Of a stretch of 64,000 bases of DNA, positions 47,959 through 60,538 are shown piece after piece. The DNA comes from Chrysomallon squamiferum (taxonomy: Eukaryota; Mollusca; Gastropoda; Neomphalida; Peltospiridae), in the NCBI GenBank assembly GCA_012295275.1, contig CM022667.1, forward strand, positions 5,462,208 to 5,526,207, given 5' to 3'. How positions within the stretch are numbered: the stretch's first letter is position 1; each line of letters begins with the position of its first letter. The position numbers and the translations under genes are program-made. The notes under the pieces are model-generated. The model saw only the letters and a list, made by a program, of their open reading frames with translations. It ran no database searches and had not been told where the DNA came from.

Positions 47959-48066
47959 CTAATGACTCAAACCAGAGTGAATCAGCTGTGTTGTATGCAG
48001 TAGTAAATAAAATTAGAAGAGCAGGAACAACCTGTTCATGAAATCACCAAGCTAATGAAAATACAG
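47959..48066 (+). CDS. Cytoplasmic tail exon T1 with ITIM-like motif (gene D)
   Basis: A 108-nt exon between GTTTTCAG and GTACTT, phase 1-1. The frame reads NDSNQSESAVLYAVVNKIRRAG, containing VLYAVV, a match to the inhibitory motif V/I/L-x-Y-x-x-V/L/I. An in-frame TGA lies at 48039-48041; beyond it the same frame resumes with NHQANENT and connects correctly to exon T2. So either the tail ends here with one tyrosine motif, or this copy has a nonsense change, or the base call is wrong. Another frame is open through the second half of the exon. Confidence 0.55.
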
Positions 48067-48326
48067 GTACTTTTAACTAAATATACAAATGCTAATGCTT
48101 AATCATTTTGATTTTTCCTTATTACCTGGGGGGTTATTTATTTATTGTTTTTTCATTTTATTTTTTCAATCCTTACTATTTTTTCTGAAATAAATATTCC
48201 GAATAAAGCAATGATGCTAAACAGATTTACATGAAAAAGCTGTATAATTTTATTTGCTTTCACATACACACAAACACACACACACTTTATTTATTAAAAG
48301 ATCTACATACATGTGTTTATTTACAG

Positions 48327-48433
48327 CTGGTCCTACTGCGTCGAGTGATCTCTATGCTTGGTAGATAAATCTAAGAAAACTGCAGCAGTTCAAAAACAGA
48401 AAGGGAAACCTAAAGAGAAGAAAAAGACAAGTG
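48327..48433 (+). CDS. Cytoplasmic tail exon T2, one base short (gene D)
   Basis: Acceptor ATTTACAG and donor GTACAT. The exon starts in phase 1 as AGPTASSDLYA; after a one-base shift it reads VDKSKKTAAVQKQKG then KPKEKKKTS and leaves in phase 1. The phases require a multiple of three, but the exon is 107 nt, so one base is missing near 48358-48361, creating a TAG at 48362. The natural reading would contain DLYA-x-VDKSKK, a further tyrosine motif followed by a lysine-rich stretch. Confidence 0.55.
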
Positions 48434-48790
48434 GTACATTTCCAATACTTATGACAATAACATATCTAAGATATCTGGCATTACAATATAATAACAAATA
48501 AATACTATTATTTAAAATTAATGGTGATAATAATAACTTATTGTTTGTCCTCATAAATCACTACTGATTGCATTGCCTTCTGATTTGATGTTGATAAACA
48601 CCTTCTTTATAAAATATATTTTATTGATTACTTTTAAAACTATATTATTGGTAAAAAAACATATTGAAAAATGCAAGATTATTATTATTCATTTTATAAT
48701 ACAGCATTTATGGAAAGTTTTCAATTAAAAATGTAATAATGAGGTGAAATAAAACAGAAAATGTTCTAAATTTTATTTGAAAACACGTAG

Positions 48791-48873
48791 ATGAAAAGCA
48801 CATCTATGGAAATGACAATATGGCCTTTGTTGAGGACAAGAAACCAAAGAAGCCACGAAAAGAAAAAACTAAG
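48791..48873 (+). CDS. Cytoplasmic tail exon T3 (gene D)
   Basis: An 83-nt exon after ACACGTAG, with donor GTACGT, phase 1 to phase 0. It reads DEKHIYGNDNMAFVEDK then KPKKPRKEKTK, with one tyrosine (HIYGND) and a basic lysine-rich end. The codon +1 junction with T2 (G+AT gives Asp) is consistent. Charged and lysine-rich composition fits a cytoplasmic tail. Confidence 0.6.
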
Positions 48874-49040
48874 GTACGTAAAATATATCTCCTTTATTCT
48901 TAATTTAATTTAATTACATATTTCTTAGTTACAGTTAGATCAGAATCTCCACCAAATTGTATTTAAAAAAAAAATTAAAATTAAAATAAAATCAATAAAA
49001 TAAAATCAATAAAATAAAATGATTTTCATTGTTTTTATAG

Positions 49041-49262
49041 CCAGCAACAGCTAAAAGAAGAAATGAACGTCAGCTGGTTTACACTGAAGTTGAGTTTACA
49101 AATGAGAAAATGTCACAGCCCATGAACAAAAAAGAAGAACCAACAGTGTACATTCAGATTGACTTCTCAAAGAAAGCCCCACCCTTGTGTGATGATGATG
49201 TTAAACTGAGAGAGCAAATGACTAAAGTTAATAACCCAAATAAAAAATATTATATTAATTAA
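49041..49262 (+). CDS. Last tail exon T4 with ITIM and ITSM-like motifs (gene D)
   Basis: After TTTTTATAG the phase-0 frame runs 73 codons to TAA at 49260-49262. It contains QLVYTEVEF, which fits the ITIM consensus (L-x-Y-x-x-V), and PTVYIQIDF, which fits the ITSM-type consensus (T-x-Y-x-x-I), separated by 20 residues. In known receptors such pairs recruit SH2-domain phosphatases or adaptors after phosphorylation; here that is inferred from the motif. The frame and the splice phase with T3 are clean. AAATAAATAAATAA just downstream could supply a polyadenylation signal. Confidence 0.72.
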   Translation, partial: PATAKRRNERQLVYTEVEFTNEKMSQPMNKKEEPTVYIQIDFSKKAPPLCDDDVKLREQMTKVNNPNKKYYIN

Positions 49263-52000
49263 TTCCACTGTTGAAAATATACAGAACTGAATTTGAAAAG
49301 GTTCTTAAAAGGAAATAAATAAATAAATAAATAATATTCAAATAAAAGATATAAAAAGCATAAAGAAACTGTCGATAGTGAAATTAATATAAAGATGAGT
49401 TTTACACAAAACTGTAGTGCAGAAGATAAAATCAATTCGTGCTTATACTACCATTAAAATAAAGGATCTTATATTACTATTTTTTCCTTTTCTGTTTCAT
49501 TTTTTTAAGTAGATGGTGATTCAAGTAGTGAAAAATATGTGAGATGTGTATAGTATGTAAATAGATTATAAGATAAAAATATATTTGATAGAAATTGATA
49601 ACTACAGTATGGTTTGAATAATGATCAAATCATAATAATAACAAAACTTAAAAATTAACTAAATATAAAATATTACAACTTTGTGATATTTGCTGATAGA
49701 TGCTGAATTAATGCAGAGCATTTCTGATTTTTCAATATTTATTTTTATATAATTATTTATTTTATTCTATTTTTATTATTATTGTTTCATTTATTTGCTT
49801 GTTTTGCTATTCAGAATATATTGAAAACAGATCTAATTGTCATAATTTAATCAGTATTTATTTTCATTTTAAAACACTTATCAAGATATTCAGACGCACG
49901 CACGCACAAACACACGCACACACACACATACCCGCGCGTACAGATATATATTTGTTGCTATTGTATTAGTACCCTGATGCACCTTAATGCAGATTCTAAC
50001 TGTTTTATAAATTAGTTTTTTCCATATGTGTATGTTTCATTCTATTATTTTTAAACTTTTCTGTTTTATCTTTGTTTTATATAAACACTACCTAGTGTAA
50101 TACATTAATACTATCGATTACTAGAACATACTGAAATTAATTTAGTAACAACCTTTAACAAACATCTATAGAAATAATTTTGTATGCATATCATATATGA
50201 CTAGCTATAATCTTAAAATGTAAACTATTTTCTGAATTATAAATTAGTTTTGTTCTTCATAACTGAAACCAGTCAGATAGGACATTAGTTTATAGTTTAT
50301 ATTCTATTGATGAATGCTTTTGTAAATGTTCTTTTCTGCACTAATACCATTGTGAAAATATTTCCTTAACTGCACTTAATTAATGCTTATTAAACATTCC
50401 AGGTAATAATATTTTTCTACTTAAAATCCACATAATAATATTTTTTTATGCGATTGTTTACACTGGGCAGACAGAATATCAAAAATACATAATTGTATCA
50501 TTCATTGTTCTTTTTCTTTAATGCACACACAAATTATGTTTTAGAATGTCACTGACATTTCAGTTAGATATCTGAACTTGTGTAATTTTGAGATTGGCCT
50601 TGAAGACTAATCAGGCAGAGAAAAACAACACACACACGAGTCAACCAATCAGAAAAAATAGAAACACATAGCGATGATAGACTATTCAGTTACCTTCGTT
50701 ATCAGCATTATGTTCTATCTTGTGTTCTACACATACAGATGACCTTTCATTTAACGGACAAAAAGTGGGAAAGCTTGCCCTAAAAAAAAATATAAATATC
50801 CGGGTTTACCAGAATTCGGGGACATGGAGACAGTATGAACTGCCAGTGGTAAAGAAATGACAAAATCTAGCTTTAGATGCCTGACCCCTGTCAGTCGTTG
50901 GGTCGATAGGTTGATGGCTGTTGGCTGTGTTTACTATGGCTTACATACATAGATATATTCATACACGCACACATACATACATACACCCACTTGCATAAAT
51001 ACTCACACGCACATACACATGTGAAGTAGAGTATGCCTCGTACAAAATAAATAACTAAATCAATAATAGTGAAACGAATCTGTTTAATTAATGCGTAAAC
51101 AACTTGTTTTCATTCTGTATTACTACAGACACTAATTGTTTATCAGTATAAACACACCAATCTTTGAAAAAAAGATTGTATTTTCAAGATAACTGATTGT
51201 TTTTTTTTGTTTGTTTGTTTGTTTGTTGTTGTTTTTTTGTTAAATCAAGAACCATTGACCTTTCAAGGCGTTCCTTAGTCGAACTGCCTAATTCTTTGTA
51301 GTAAACACGTTGACAGTTAATTCACAACTTATTATATAAAGACAACATCCTTTATCTTTAAGGGAGGAAAACACGCCTTCATCTCTTCACAACACAGTTT
51401 CTGTTTTGTTTGGTCTCGCATATAATTCTTCATCAAACGGAGTCATTATAGAAACTAACGAGATGTTGCAGAACGGAGCCATGTCAGTCTGGCGACAAGT
51501 CACCAATCAACGATAAACATTTTGAGATCTGTGAGCTTCAGGCCTGTAAATGAAATGTATTGACAGTATGAAATAATTCCTGAACTCTTTTGCTGATTAC
51601 TTTCAGTGAATTGAACAGTTAACATCTGATTATTCTTTGAATTCTGAACACAACTTTAATTAGCTTTTCTTTAACTTTCAATTTATAAAATAAGAGGTAT
51701 TAAGTCTTTATACGAAGTGTTTTTAGTTTGGATATATGAATTCCTGTTAACCGTTTAGTGGACAGAATCTGAAGTTAACTTCATAACGGGTTTCCGAACT
51801 GTTTTGTATTTTCTGATTGGAGGCATTTTAATTACATTATTAATATACAGCACCCACCTAATTTCTAACCTTCGTGGCTAAGTCCATGTGGAATCAGGCA
51901 AGATCAATCTAGTCGTAGTTGATAGATGTTAGATGCCATAAGACCCTCGTAAAATAGAAGCAAAAACCTTTAACTTATAAAGTCTAAGTTTTATGGACCA
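49263..52000. other. Intergenic, no gene recognised
   Basis: After the end of gene D the sequence is AT-rich with AC-rich tracts (49895-49930, 50955-51020). I find no Ig exon, membrane exon or transposase here, and no TGACGTCA promoter element. Confidence 0.5.
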
Positions 52001-52009
52001 AATACAAAA

Positions 52010-52500
52010 TATCGACAAAGGTTCAGTTTGGGGCTCTCCTAACTTACCTCGAACCCTATCGGTGATTCAATATAGGGAATTCCGAATATCCTTTGTAAAT
52101 TATTTTCTCTCCACGTTATATTTCGTCTCACTGAAACTGCTATACCACGCAAGGTTCTTTTACATGAGTGAGGAGAAGGTATCAACACACGAACCTCATC
52201 ATAACATTGGGCAAGGGCTTGGTCAGCGTGGGTCTTCACTGCATTCTGAACCTTAGCGAGTCGAACATGGTTGTGAGGCTAAACAGTCTCTGGCTTTGCA
52301 AACTGTAAACCTGTTATCATGCTGCCACTGACTATTGAACCTTTTAACACACTTCCGCCACAACTTGCCTTTCCGTCCTGAATGCTTGGTATACGTCAAA
52401 ACATCTAAGCAGATCTTAGTACCACCCCTATTACTATGTATGACTTCCATAGCTGAACTTAGAACTATGCATATCACCCATAAAAATACCTGCATGTAAT
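52010..52500 (-). mobile_element. Decayed FLYWCH/MULE-like transposase remnant
   Basis: The minus strand near 52.48-52.27 kb reads HSNRGGTKICLDVLTYTK then KGKLWRKCVKRFNS, which has the S-x-R-G-G...Y...W-x-C layout of a FLYWCH zinc finger. A frameshift later it continues with ADQALAQCYDEVRVL and PSPHSCKRTLRG, similar in order to the region after FLYWCH in Mutator-like (MULE) proteins. Stops and shifts interrupt it and the catalytic domain is absent. Identification is by motif recall and is tentative. Confidence 0.45.
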
Positions 52501-52844
52501 TTTCCAGACGCAGTGTGAAATTCAGTTTTTTCTCTCCTCATATGCAAAGATTATGTCTTAACCTGCAAATATGTAATATCCTACATAAGCATCTATATAC
52601 CAACCAGCACTACACACCTACAAAAATAGCAAATGGGTGAAATATGACTTTTTCTCGCCTTTTTTGCCTCGGTTGATCTTCCGCTATCTTTAGTGTCACA
52701 AAATGCACGATGTCGACTGCGGTATAACAGTTGTTTTACCTCTTGAACTATCAGAGACTGAGAAATGCCAGAAGATCAGTATAGGTAAAGGTTCAATATA
52801 CATACACAAGTTTTGATAGTCTGAAGAGTCAGCCACGTTGCAAT

Positions 52845-52847
52845 AAC

Positions 52848-52934
<87 letters not shown>

Positions 52935-52952
52935 TAAATAAATAAATAAATA
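52845..52952. repeat. (AAT)n/(AAAT)n microsatellite
   Basis: Long AAT run passing into AAAT repeats. Confidence 0.95.
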
Positions 52953-53270
52953 AAATAAAATATGCATGGTAAGTGCCAATTCTGACCTTACTTTAGGTGC
53001 CCATTATTACCATGTATCAAATTTATCTTCATATTGGTGACAGCATCTGCTTCTAATCAGGTAATGTATTTTTTTATTGCTGTATTGACACATCCGTACA
53101 CAAAGCGACTGTATAACAACAACTAAAATAAATAAATAAGGAACATGAATGAAGTGGACTTTGTAGGACAAAAATATTCATTATATATGTTTTTATTCTT
53201 AACAGTCTTATTTGGATAAGAATTGACCAAAAAAGTAGGATACAAACATCGGAATACTGTAAAATATTGT

Positions 53271-53682
53271 ACTGGTATTACACCTCAAGGTGCAATTTCA
53301 TTTTTGTGAAAAGGGTGGGGTGGCAGAGCATCAGACAAAGTAACTGAACAGTGTGGCCTGTTATTAAACGTTATACCAGGTGAAATTTTGCTGTTTTGAC
53401 ATAAAAGAAAATGTTAGGCTACACTGTGCAGAAGTGAAAATTCCAGCATTTACTAAGGAAAGAAGCAGTTATCACCTCCAGAATTTAAAGCCACCAGAAA
53501 AATACAAGATTTCATTGCGAGAGAGCAATTGGACCGGTGTGTAACAAGTACACAGTTTTGCTAAGTACTATTACCACTGACTATATGCACGCAAGAAACG
53601 AACTGGTACCAACAACTTATAAAATAACAAGAGTCTGCTATCCATTGTGAGATGTATGTGAGTCTGTGGTACCCTTTGACTG
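53271..53682 (+). mobile_element. Decayed Harbinger-type DDE transposase remnant
   Basis: In changing plus-strand frames the text reads ITPQGAISF, KGWGGRASDK, EQCGLL, PGEILLF, AEVKIPAFTK, CERAIGPVCNKYTVL, KITRVCYPL and CESVVPFD in that order. This is the order of conserved blocks in DDE_Tnp_4 (HARBI1-like) transposases. Several stops and frameshifts break it and the block with the second catalytic Asp is corrupted after PGEILLF, so it is inactive. Confidence 0.75.
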
Positions 53683-55107
53683 AACAAAACAGAAATCTAA
53701 ACAACACGACAGTAGCCACAGTTTTCTTTTCACTTATATCTACTTAATATGCAAATATTTTCACTTTTTGTTTGCATTTTGCAGTATATTTTGGTTAGCT
53801 CTTGCAGTAAAACAAGTATTTGTATCTAATCTGCTTCAACAACAACAAATTAAAATACTAATAAATAGGAAAAGTTCTTGTTTATTATTAATTACTCATC
53901 ATACAATTTGGGAGACAAACAAATTACAAATATATTTAATTTATTGTCTTTTTTTTTTTTTTTTCTCTCATCTTCTTCTTGCATTGCAAACAGCTGTCAT
54001 TCAGGATGTTTGGACTTCGAATGTACAGCTCTGAGGGTGGTCTTGAGTGCAGTATTCTAATTAATAAAACTGTTCTGCCTTTTTCACCGTCTGAGTGCAG
54101 AAATGCTCATCAAAAATAATTGTCTCTGTGAAGAAATCAGCTTTAGTCCACAAGGTTCTGTGGAGTTCGTGGCCATTGTTAAGCAGTTACATTGGTAACC
54201 ATATTTTGCGTTATCTTTGTTTAAGTCAGAAACAGGGACAAATGGTTATCCTGTTTTTGTATGCACTGTTTGATTTGTTGATCAATTTGATGTAACCTGC
54301 ATGTAATCTATAGAGAGTTTGATTTATATATATTTCTAACGTAAGCCCTTAGGGAAAATTAAAAGAATTAATCATTATAGTATTTCATTTAACGCCAACT
54401 CTCACGTCCTCAACCACTAAATAAGAATATATGTGTAAAATAAATAATTATCTTTGAAATAGAAATATTGTCTTTTGTTTTCTGTTCATAGTGGATACTT
54501 GACACTATATAGAGTTTATACCTGTAGTAAATGCTAATATATTTATCTGTTATAATCAACCGTCACAATTTCTTAATTACACAGCCAGCGGGTCCACCAA
54601 AAGGCGCAATCCCTAGACAAGAAACAAGCCACATTTTAATAGGGTCGTTAGCACTTGAATGCAAAAGCGTATTCCATGAATCAACTGAATTTTCAAAAGT
54701 ATTTTCAAGCTTTTTTTTTTCTTTCTTTTAAGCTACTAAACAGAAAAATCAATAAAGTGACATTTTTTTCAAATCTGCACAGTGCCATTTCTTCCGGGTA
54801 CCATTTTTTCCGGTGCCATTTTTTCAGTGCCACTTTTTCCCTGCACACCTATTTTCAACGTCTTCAAATATCTAGCGTAGTACTTTCAGCAAGTGTTTCT
54901 CGATATTTCTGTTTCACCTCAGTGCTGATTTTTGTTTCCTTAAAAGCCATAATTACATTTAAATCTTTCAATATAAGTTATGTAGTGCTTGTTCTTTGTA
55001 AACAATGGAGAGTGCCCTACAATATGGCGAACCGAAGATGTGGGACATTGCACTTCGCCTGATACAGAACAACATTTGTATTATTTTTGAAAAAAAAAAA
55101 ATAAATA

Positions 55108-55158
<51 letters not shown>

Positions 55159-55628
55159 CAGAACCATATGAACAAATAATGTTTCATAATGGTTTTGACA
55201 GTGATCTATTGCTTTATTGCATATTTTTAATTCTCACGAGGTATCAATATTTAATATTAATAATCCTTAAATTGAAAGGATTGACAAATTTTCAGTGTGT
55301 CCATTTCAGGAACAACGACCCAATTACAAGGAGTAAAACAAAACCAACAAAAAAAAAAAAAAAAAATGAAAAAAAAACACGAGCCCAACAAGGAACTAAT
55401 AATTTAAAAAAATGCGTAACAGCCAATTCGAGCAGGTACCAGTCTATTAAAAGTTTCGGTGTTTTGTCAGTTTTTAACGGTGAGTATATTTCTTTAATTA
55501 TACTAAATTATCACATTTCTTAAACACAAATCATAGAGTTTATAGTATAAATAATAGAATAAATAACGTTCATGGCATCCTAACTACCGACCGGAACCGC
55601 AAGACACCGACGACCACAAGCAGCGTTA
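53683..55628. other. Intergenic, short repeats only
   Basis: No supported gene. It holds a few degenerate copies of a short unit GTGCCATTTTTTCCGG (54781-54845) and an AAT run at 55108-55156. Several plus-strand open frames are AT-rich and featureless. Confidence 0.5.
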
Positions 55629-58600
55629 AAATACTAAAGTAAATAGTATCGATCGAAACTGATTTTGTCAGAAGTCAAAATAATTAAGATACAGCTACAT
55701 AAGGTTTCTTTCTTCAACAGTTAGGGGAAAAAAATCTATCTATCTATCTGTATATATTTGTGCATATATTTATTTCACCATCAAACATCTTGAATGTTTT
55801 ACTTAGGTTCAGTCTAGGTCAGAAAGATATTTTTATATTCACCTCACAAGACATTTAGCAACTAAATTGACAGTACGTTGCTCTTTATTGATGCCATATG
55901 TGCTGCCTTTGGTTCTCTGAACATGGTGAACAAGCATCCAGCATATAATTCTCAGCTTTTGGTACCTTATTGGTGACAGCTTCATCTGACAGGTTGCAGG
56001 CATGGTCAGTTGTGCTTTGGCAAGGTCTGATTAATTGGGTTTCCTCAATATGTTGTTTACTTCAAAAAGACATGGAGGAAAAATAAAAGGTGGATGTGAC
56101 AGAAAAACTAATTAACAAAATAAATCGGTTACATAACTGAAACTGCCTACTAAAGCAAATCAAGGGAGTTGAAAATTGGTAGTAAAAATAAAATATGCAG
56201 TTGTCCCAGAAAACGTATTAATAAAATAAACTGGATACATAATCTGAACTCTGTGAGGGTAACACTGCAGACCTTCTCTCTTAACTTTTTACTAATTGGG
56301 CTGATTGTTGTTCAGTCCTCTCTCATCTGTGTTGTTCTTTGGTGATGTTCTTTGAAGAATTTTGTACAGTGAAAACCATATAGGAATCTGCTACTATGCC
56401 ATATGTGCTTCATCTGACAGGTGGCAGGCATGGTCAATTGTGCTTTGGCAAGGTGTGATTAATTGGGTTTCCTCAATATGTCGTTTACATCAAAAAACAC
56501 TATTGGTAATATACATAATTCATTCTGAAGAACCTCCTCCATATAAACGTTTTCTTCTCAGGATGTGAACAGTTTCCTCACGAAGAAAATGCAGGACCGA
56601 TAGTTCTCTCAGCGGTATTGTTGACAGCAGATACTTTACCTAGTGTACTTGCTTTTATTTTTGTTTACATGATTTTTCTGCTGATACATAACAGCCAATA
56701 TTAACATTATCCCGAGAAGAACTTCAGTTATTATATTTCTTAGTGCAGAATCTGTAGACAGTGGGCTGTGCAATTCAGATTCTTCACTGATTTTGGCCGG
56801 GTCCATTTGATTCCTTTTCAGCCTGGCTTCAGTCCATTCCTTGTGCTATTCATTTGTTGTAAGTGCATGTTTATTGAACTCCTGAATGGCAGTGTTGTAT
56901 TCAGAGCCCATTGCAGCTGACATTGTCCAGAGGATACAGTGCTCCATGGCCATCCCACACCCTGAGGTAAGATCTCCAGCAGACTGTCACTGAAATTTTC
57001 CACATTTTTCTACAGGGGTAGCAACAACTAATAAAACAAATTCTGCTCTTAAATATAATAATTATACCATTTACAGTTTTATAAATCTATAAATTCAAAT
57101 TATAATTCAGAATTTAACCTTATCATCTTTATTCATGTCATATTTGCTTTTAATAGACATTATAGAGGTTTCAAATTTAAATTTAATTTCAAGCATAAAT
57201 TACTGTACTGAAAATAATATATTTTGACTTAAGTATATTATATTGTAAATGTGACAAATTAATTACTTCAGTATATTATGAAAATATAGATCATAAATAT
57301 TTATCTTATGTATGTTAGGAAAACTTTTTATAATTTATGCAGGATCTGGATTAGTCTCATTCAGGCTGAACATAATTATAGGAAAACACTAAACAACAAA
57401 GTATACTACATTAACGATGAATTCAGTTTGAATAAAAATGAAATGAATTCATTATTGCCACTCTTGGGTGAAGTAGCTAATGTGAAGCAGATCTTTCAGA
57501 TCTCTGAGGGAAGAGTTCTTACAGAACCTTCAGTTTGTATCTTTGACTTGGGTTTTTAAGGTATTTTATTAAGTGATTAAAATTAGGTTGCATCAGTACA
57601 TCTCTCATATCCTGTACCAGAGATGCCAGAATGATTCATTGGTTATATATGTTCAAAGATAGCATATGCAGAAGACTCGGGAAAATTACTTCATATTATT
57701 GATTCAGTTCCTTCTTTTGTGCCACATGACAATATGCGTTGTTCACAAGCCTTTGAGATCCACTGCCCTTGTTTTCCAAGCTAATTATCTTGCTGATGCA
57801 CAAGAGATGAAAATGTTGACAAAAATCTTTCAGTTTCTTTCAACTAATTAGAGTCATAATAGTGAGGTATGTGTATGGGATACAATTCATACTTGCTGTC
57901 ATTTTCACTCACACTAATTTCTTGCAACATAGAATTTCATCTCCATTGAGGAAACATAACACTTCATCAATTGAGCCCTTATTGCTACTAGACACTGTGA
58001 TCAAGATGGAATGTAAATGAAATGAGCAAGAAGTATGAAAACAAGAATCCCTGTCCTTGTATAAGACAATGTGCATGTCCAAGTAAGAGAAATGGATCAC
58101 TACAAAACATGTTGTGTTTAAACTGATTGTATCTGAGGACTTTATTTCAAGAGCAGAAGTTGATGTTTTCAATATACACATGATACCGCCTCTAAGCGAA
58201 AGGTGAAACAGATGACTGTTTTCCAACAACATTTCACTAAGTTCTGATGTCCATTTTCAAAACAAATAATTCTGTCATCCCAAAGGTATTAACTGTTCAG
58301 CCTTTGCTGCACTACTGTAGGTTTATAGCTTCAATTGTGTCCTGTAAAATGATTCTGAAAAGTGAAGATGATCTGCTGTCAGCAGTAAATGCTCTAACGT
58401 ACATCACCACCACTCTAAGCCAATCTGATTTCTGAACATCAAGTTTAGAAAATTGTGACCAGATATTAGAGGCAAAGACCTCCGACAGTACATGAGTTTG
58501 TCCATACCCATTTCTGGTCATGACAAAAAATCTGAAGAAAAGAAAAAGAGAGACATTTAGGTTTATTTGCAGTAATTTGAAATGCAGAACAAAGCAAAAT

Positions 58601-58758
58601 GTTCAATGGAGACTTCAAATTTTTGAAACAAAGACCTTAATATAGTCTTTTATCATTATTAATGAATTACTAGTGGTAGTTGAATTTATCCTGGATAACA
58701 CATGTTCAAACTTTGAAAGTTTACTGATATAAATGATGTAACTTTGTTCTTTCCACAG

Positions 58759-58830
58759 AAATGGTTTTTGACTGCACTGTTCTTCACATTGCTGTGATTA
58801 CTTTTATCTTCACATGGGCCTCTGTTGAAG
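58759..58830 (+). CDS. Signal-peptide exon of gene E
   Basis: Same as gene D: acceptor TTTCCACAG, ATG at 58761, 23 codons plus one base, GTGAGT donor. The protein is identical to gene D's signal peptide (MVFDCTVLHI start). The absence of change here contrasts with the Ig exon. No CRE-bearing first exon is visible upstream in the duplicated segment. Confidence 0.82.
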
Positions 58831-59728
58831 GTGAGTGTTTTCCATGTCAGTTACATATTTCAAGCTATTTATGAAAAATACAAATTTGGTGGCAGCTGAT
58901 TTTGGCAGTTTACAATAATCATGTAATTGATTATTTTCTCAGTAGGTGAAACTTAATTGTTTAATGATTTTATCAGTTCAAAAGTTTTACTTTCAATAAG
59001 TGAAATCATATTTGTAATATATGTTATCTGCAACGGTTGAAATCTAAGGTGCATCAGCAATTGGAAATGTGAGCAATATTGAACAAGTTCAGTAGAATAT
59101 GTGGGTCTCAGATTATCAAATGATTTGGTTGTTCCCTATAGTAGTGCATAAAACTGAAGCAAAAATATGTTAGATACAGTATGCATACTAAATTTCTGCA
59201 AACTGATGAGAAAACAATAATAATTTTATAAGACCATGTTTCTTTATTTACACTTTCGTAAAAGTCATTTGTAATATTTGGCATATTGGTGACAAATGCA
59301 GAAGTCAGATATGCTAGGTCTCTAAATCTGTTTTTCCTTAAGTTAACTGACACAGCCATGGGCTATAATTCTTACTACATATAAATTCAGGATCATGTGA
59401 CTTAAAAGGTCAGATTCAACATCAAACAAAAGATCAAAATGTTATGAGCCATTAACACATAATAACATTATAATAAAAATTATATTAAATACTTCATTAG
59501 AAATAGAATATCAGTGTATTCATATATATATATATTTACATACACAGCTTATCGCATTAATATGACATGTCTTTTTTAAGATTCTGTTTCATTAAAAACA
59601 TAATATCAGTGTATTCATATATATATATTTACAAACACAGGGCTCAAGCTAGGCTAGAAAATTGTTTATGTATTTATTTATCACTGTCTGTCATTCTCTT
59701 TATAAACAAATAAAAGTGTGTTTTACAG

Positions 59729-60061
59729 GTAAAGCACGTACAGATATAGATTGCCTGGATGCACCAAAGGAATGGCAAGAGACAAAATTAACCTGTAAAG
59801 TGTCTGGTAAAGTAACAGTCGGAATGAAATATTTACGTCCAAATTCTGGAGAACCACAAGAAGTTTTGTCTTGTAATTATGATACCGCTGATTGTTATTC
59901 ACGGACTGATAGACCTGGATATACTCATGTAATAGACTCATCTACACAAATCACATTAACTATAAAGTCTTTTAACAAAACTGTTGATGAAGGAACATGG
60001 AGCTGTACTGATGGTATTCCTCCTGGTATTGGTCACACTACTTGCTCAAAAATAATTTCAA
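59729..60061 (+). CDS. Six-cysteine Ig-like domain exon (gene E)
   Basis: A 333-nt exon, acceptor TTTTACAG, donor GTAAGT, phase 1-1. The six cysteines are in the same places as in gene D (IDC, LTC, LSC, ADC, WSC, TTC). The first ~95 bases are identical to gene D. Between LSCN and PGYT nearly every residue differs (NYDTADCYSRTDR versus NGASSECDTGSGI) while the cysteine is kept. Further replacements follow (for example WRC to WSC, GDTT to GHTT). The downstream exons lie beyond the window. Confidence 0.83.
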
Positions 60062-60350
60062 GTAAGTTGATATAAATTATATAAAATATATTGTATGTGA
60101 TAAACAATTTCAGCTGTGTATTTGTCTGTGTGTGAAGGATGGGGGAAGGGCAATTCCATCCAAGTGTCACATATTAATACTAATTTCCCTATTCAGCATA
60201 ATGTATTCCATTGTAAGAATAGTTTACTAAACATTGTTAATTTTTAATAGTTTTGAACTGTAGTTGACAAAAACTGCAAATGCTAAACCTGCAGATATAT
60301 ATATATATATGTATGTATCTCAGAAAGTTTACACATTACTGACTTAACAG

Positions 60351-60538
60351 GATACATTCTTGACATATTCTCTGAGAAGAAATATTCATTGTTCATTCAT
60401 AATTTTATTGCATCTAATGTGAAGGTAACCAGATCTTCTACATGTTCTATTCTGGTATTTATCTACTTTATTGAAAACAAAATCTTCATATTAAACAACA
60501 AAAACATGCAACAGAAAACTAGGTGTCGAATGAAGTAA
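60351..60538 (+). pseudogene. Partial Ig-like segment in gene E intron
   Basis: Copy of the 40685 segment after TTAACAG, open to TAA, with ISSEKK changed to FSEKK and one Leu/Val change. The preserved frame is compatible with weak constraint or with recent duplication alone. Confidence 0.35.
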
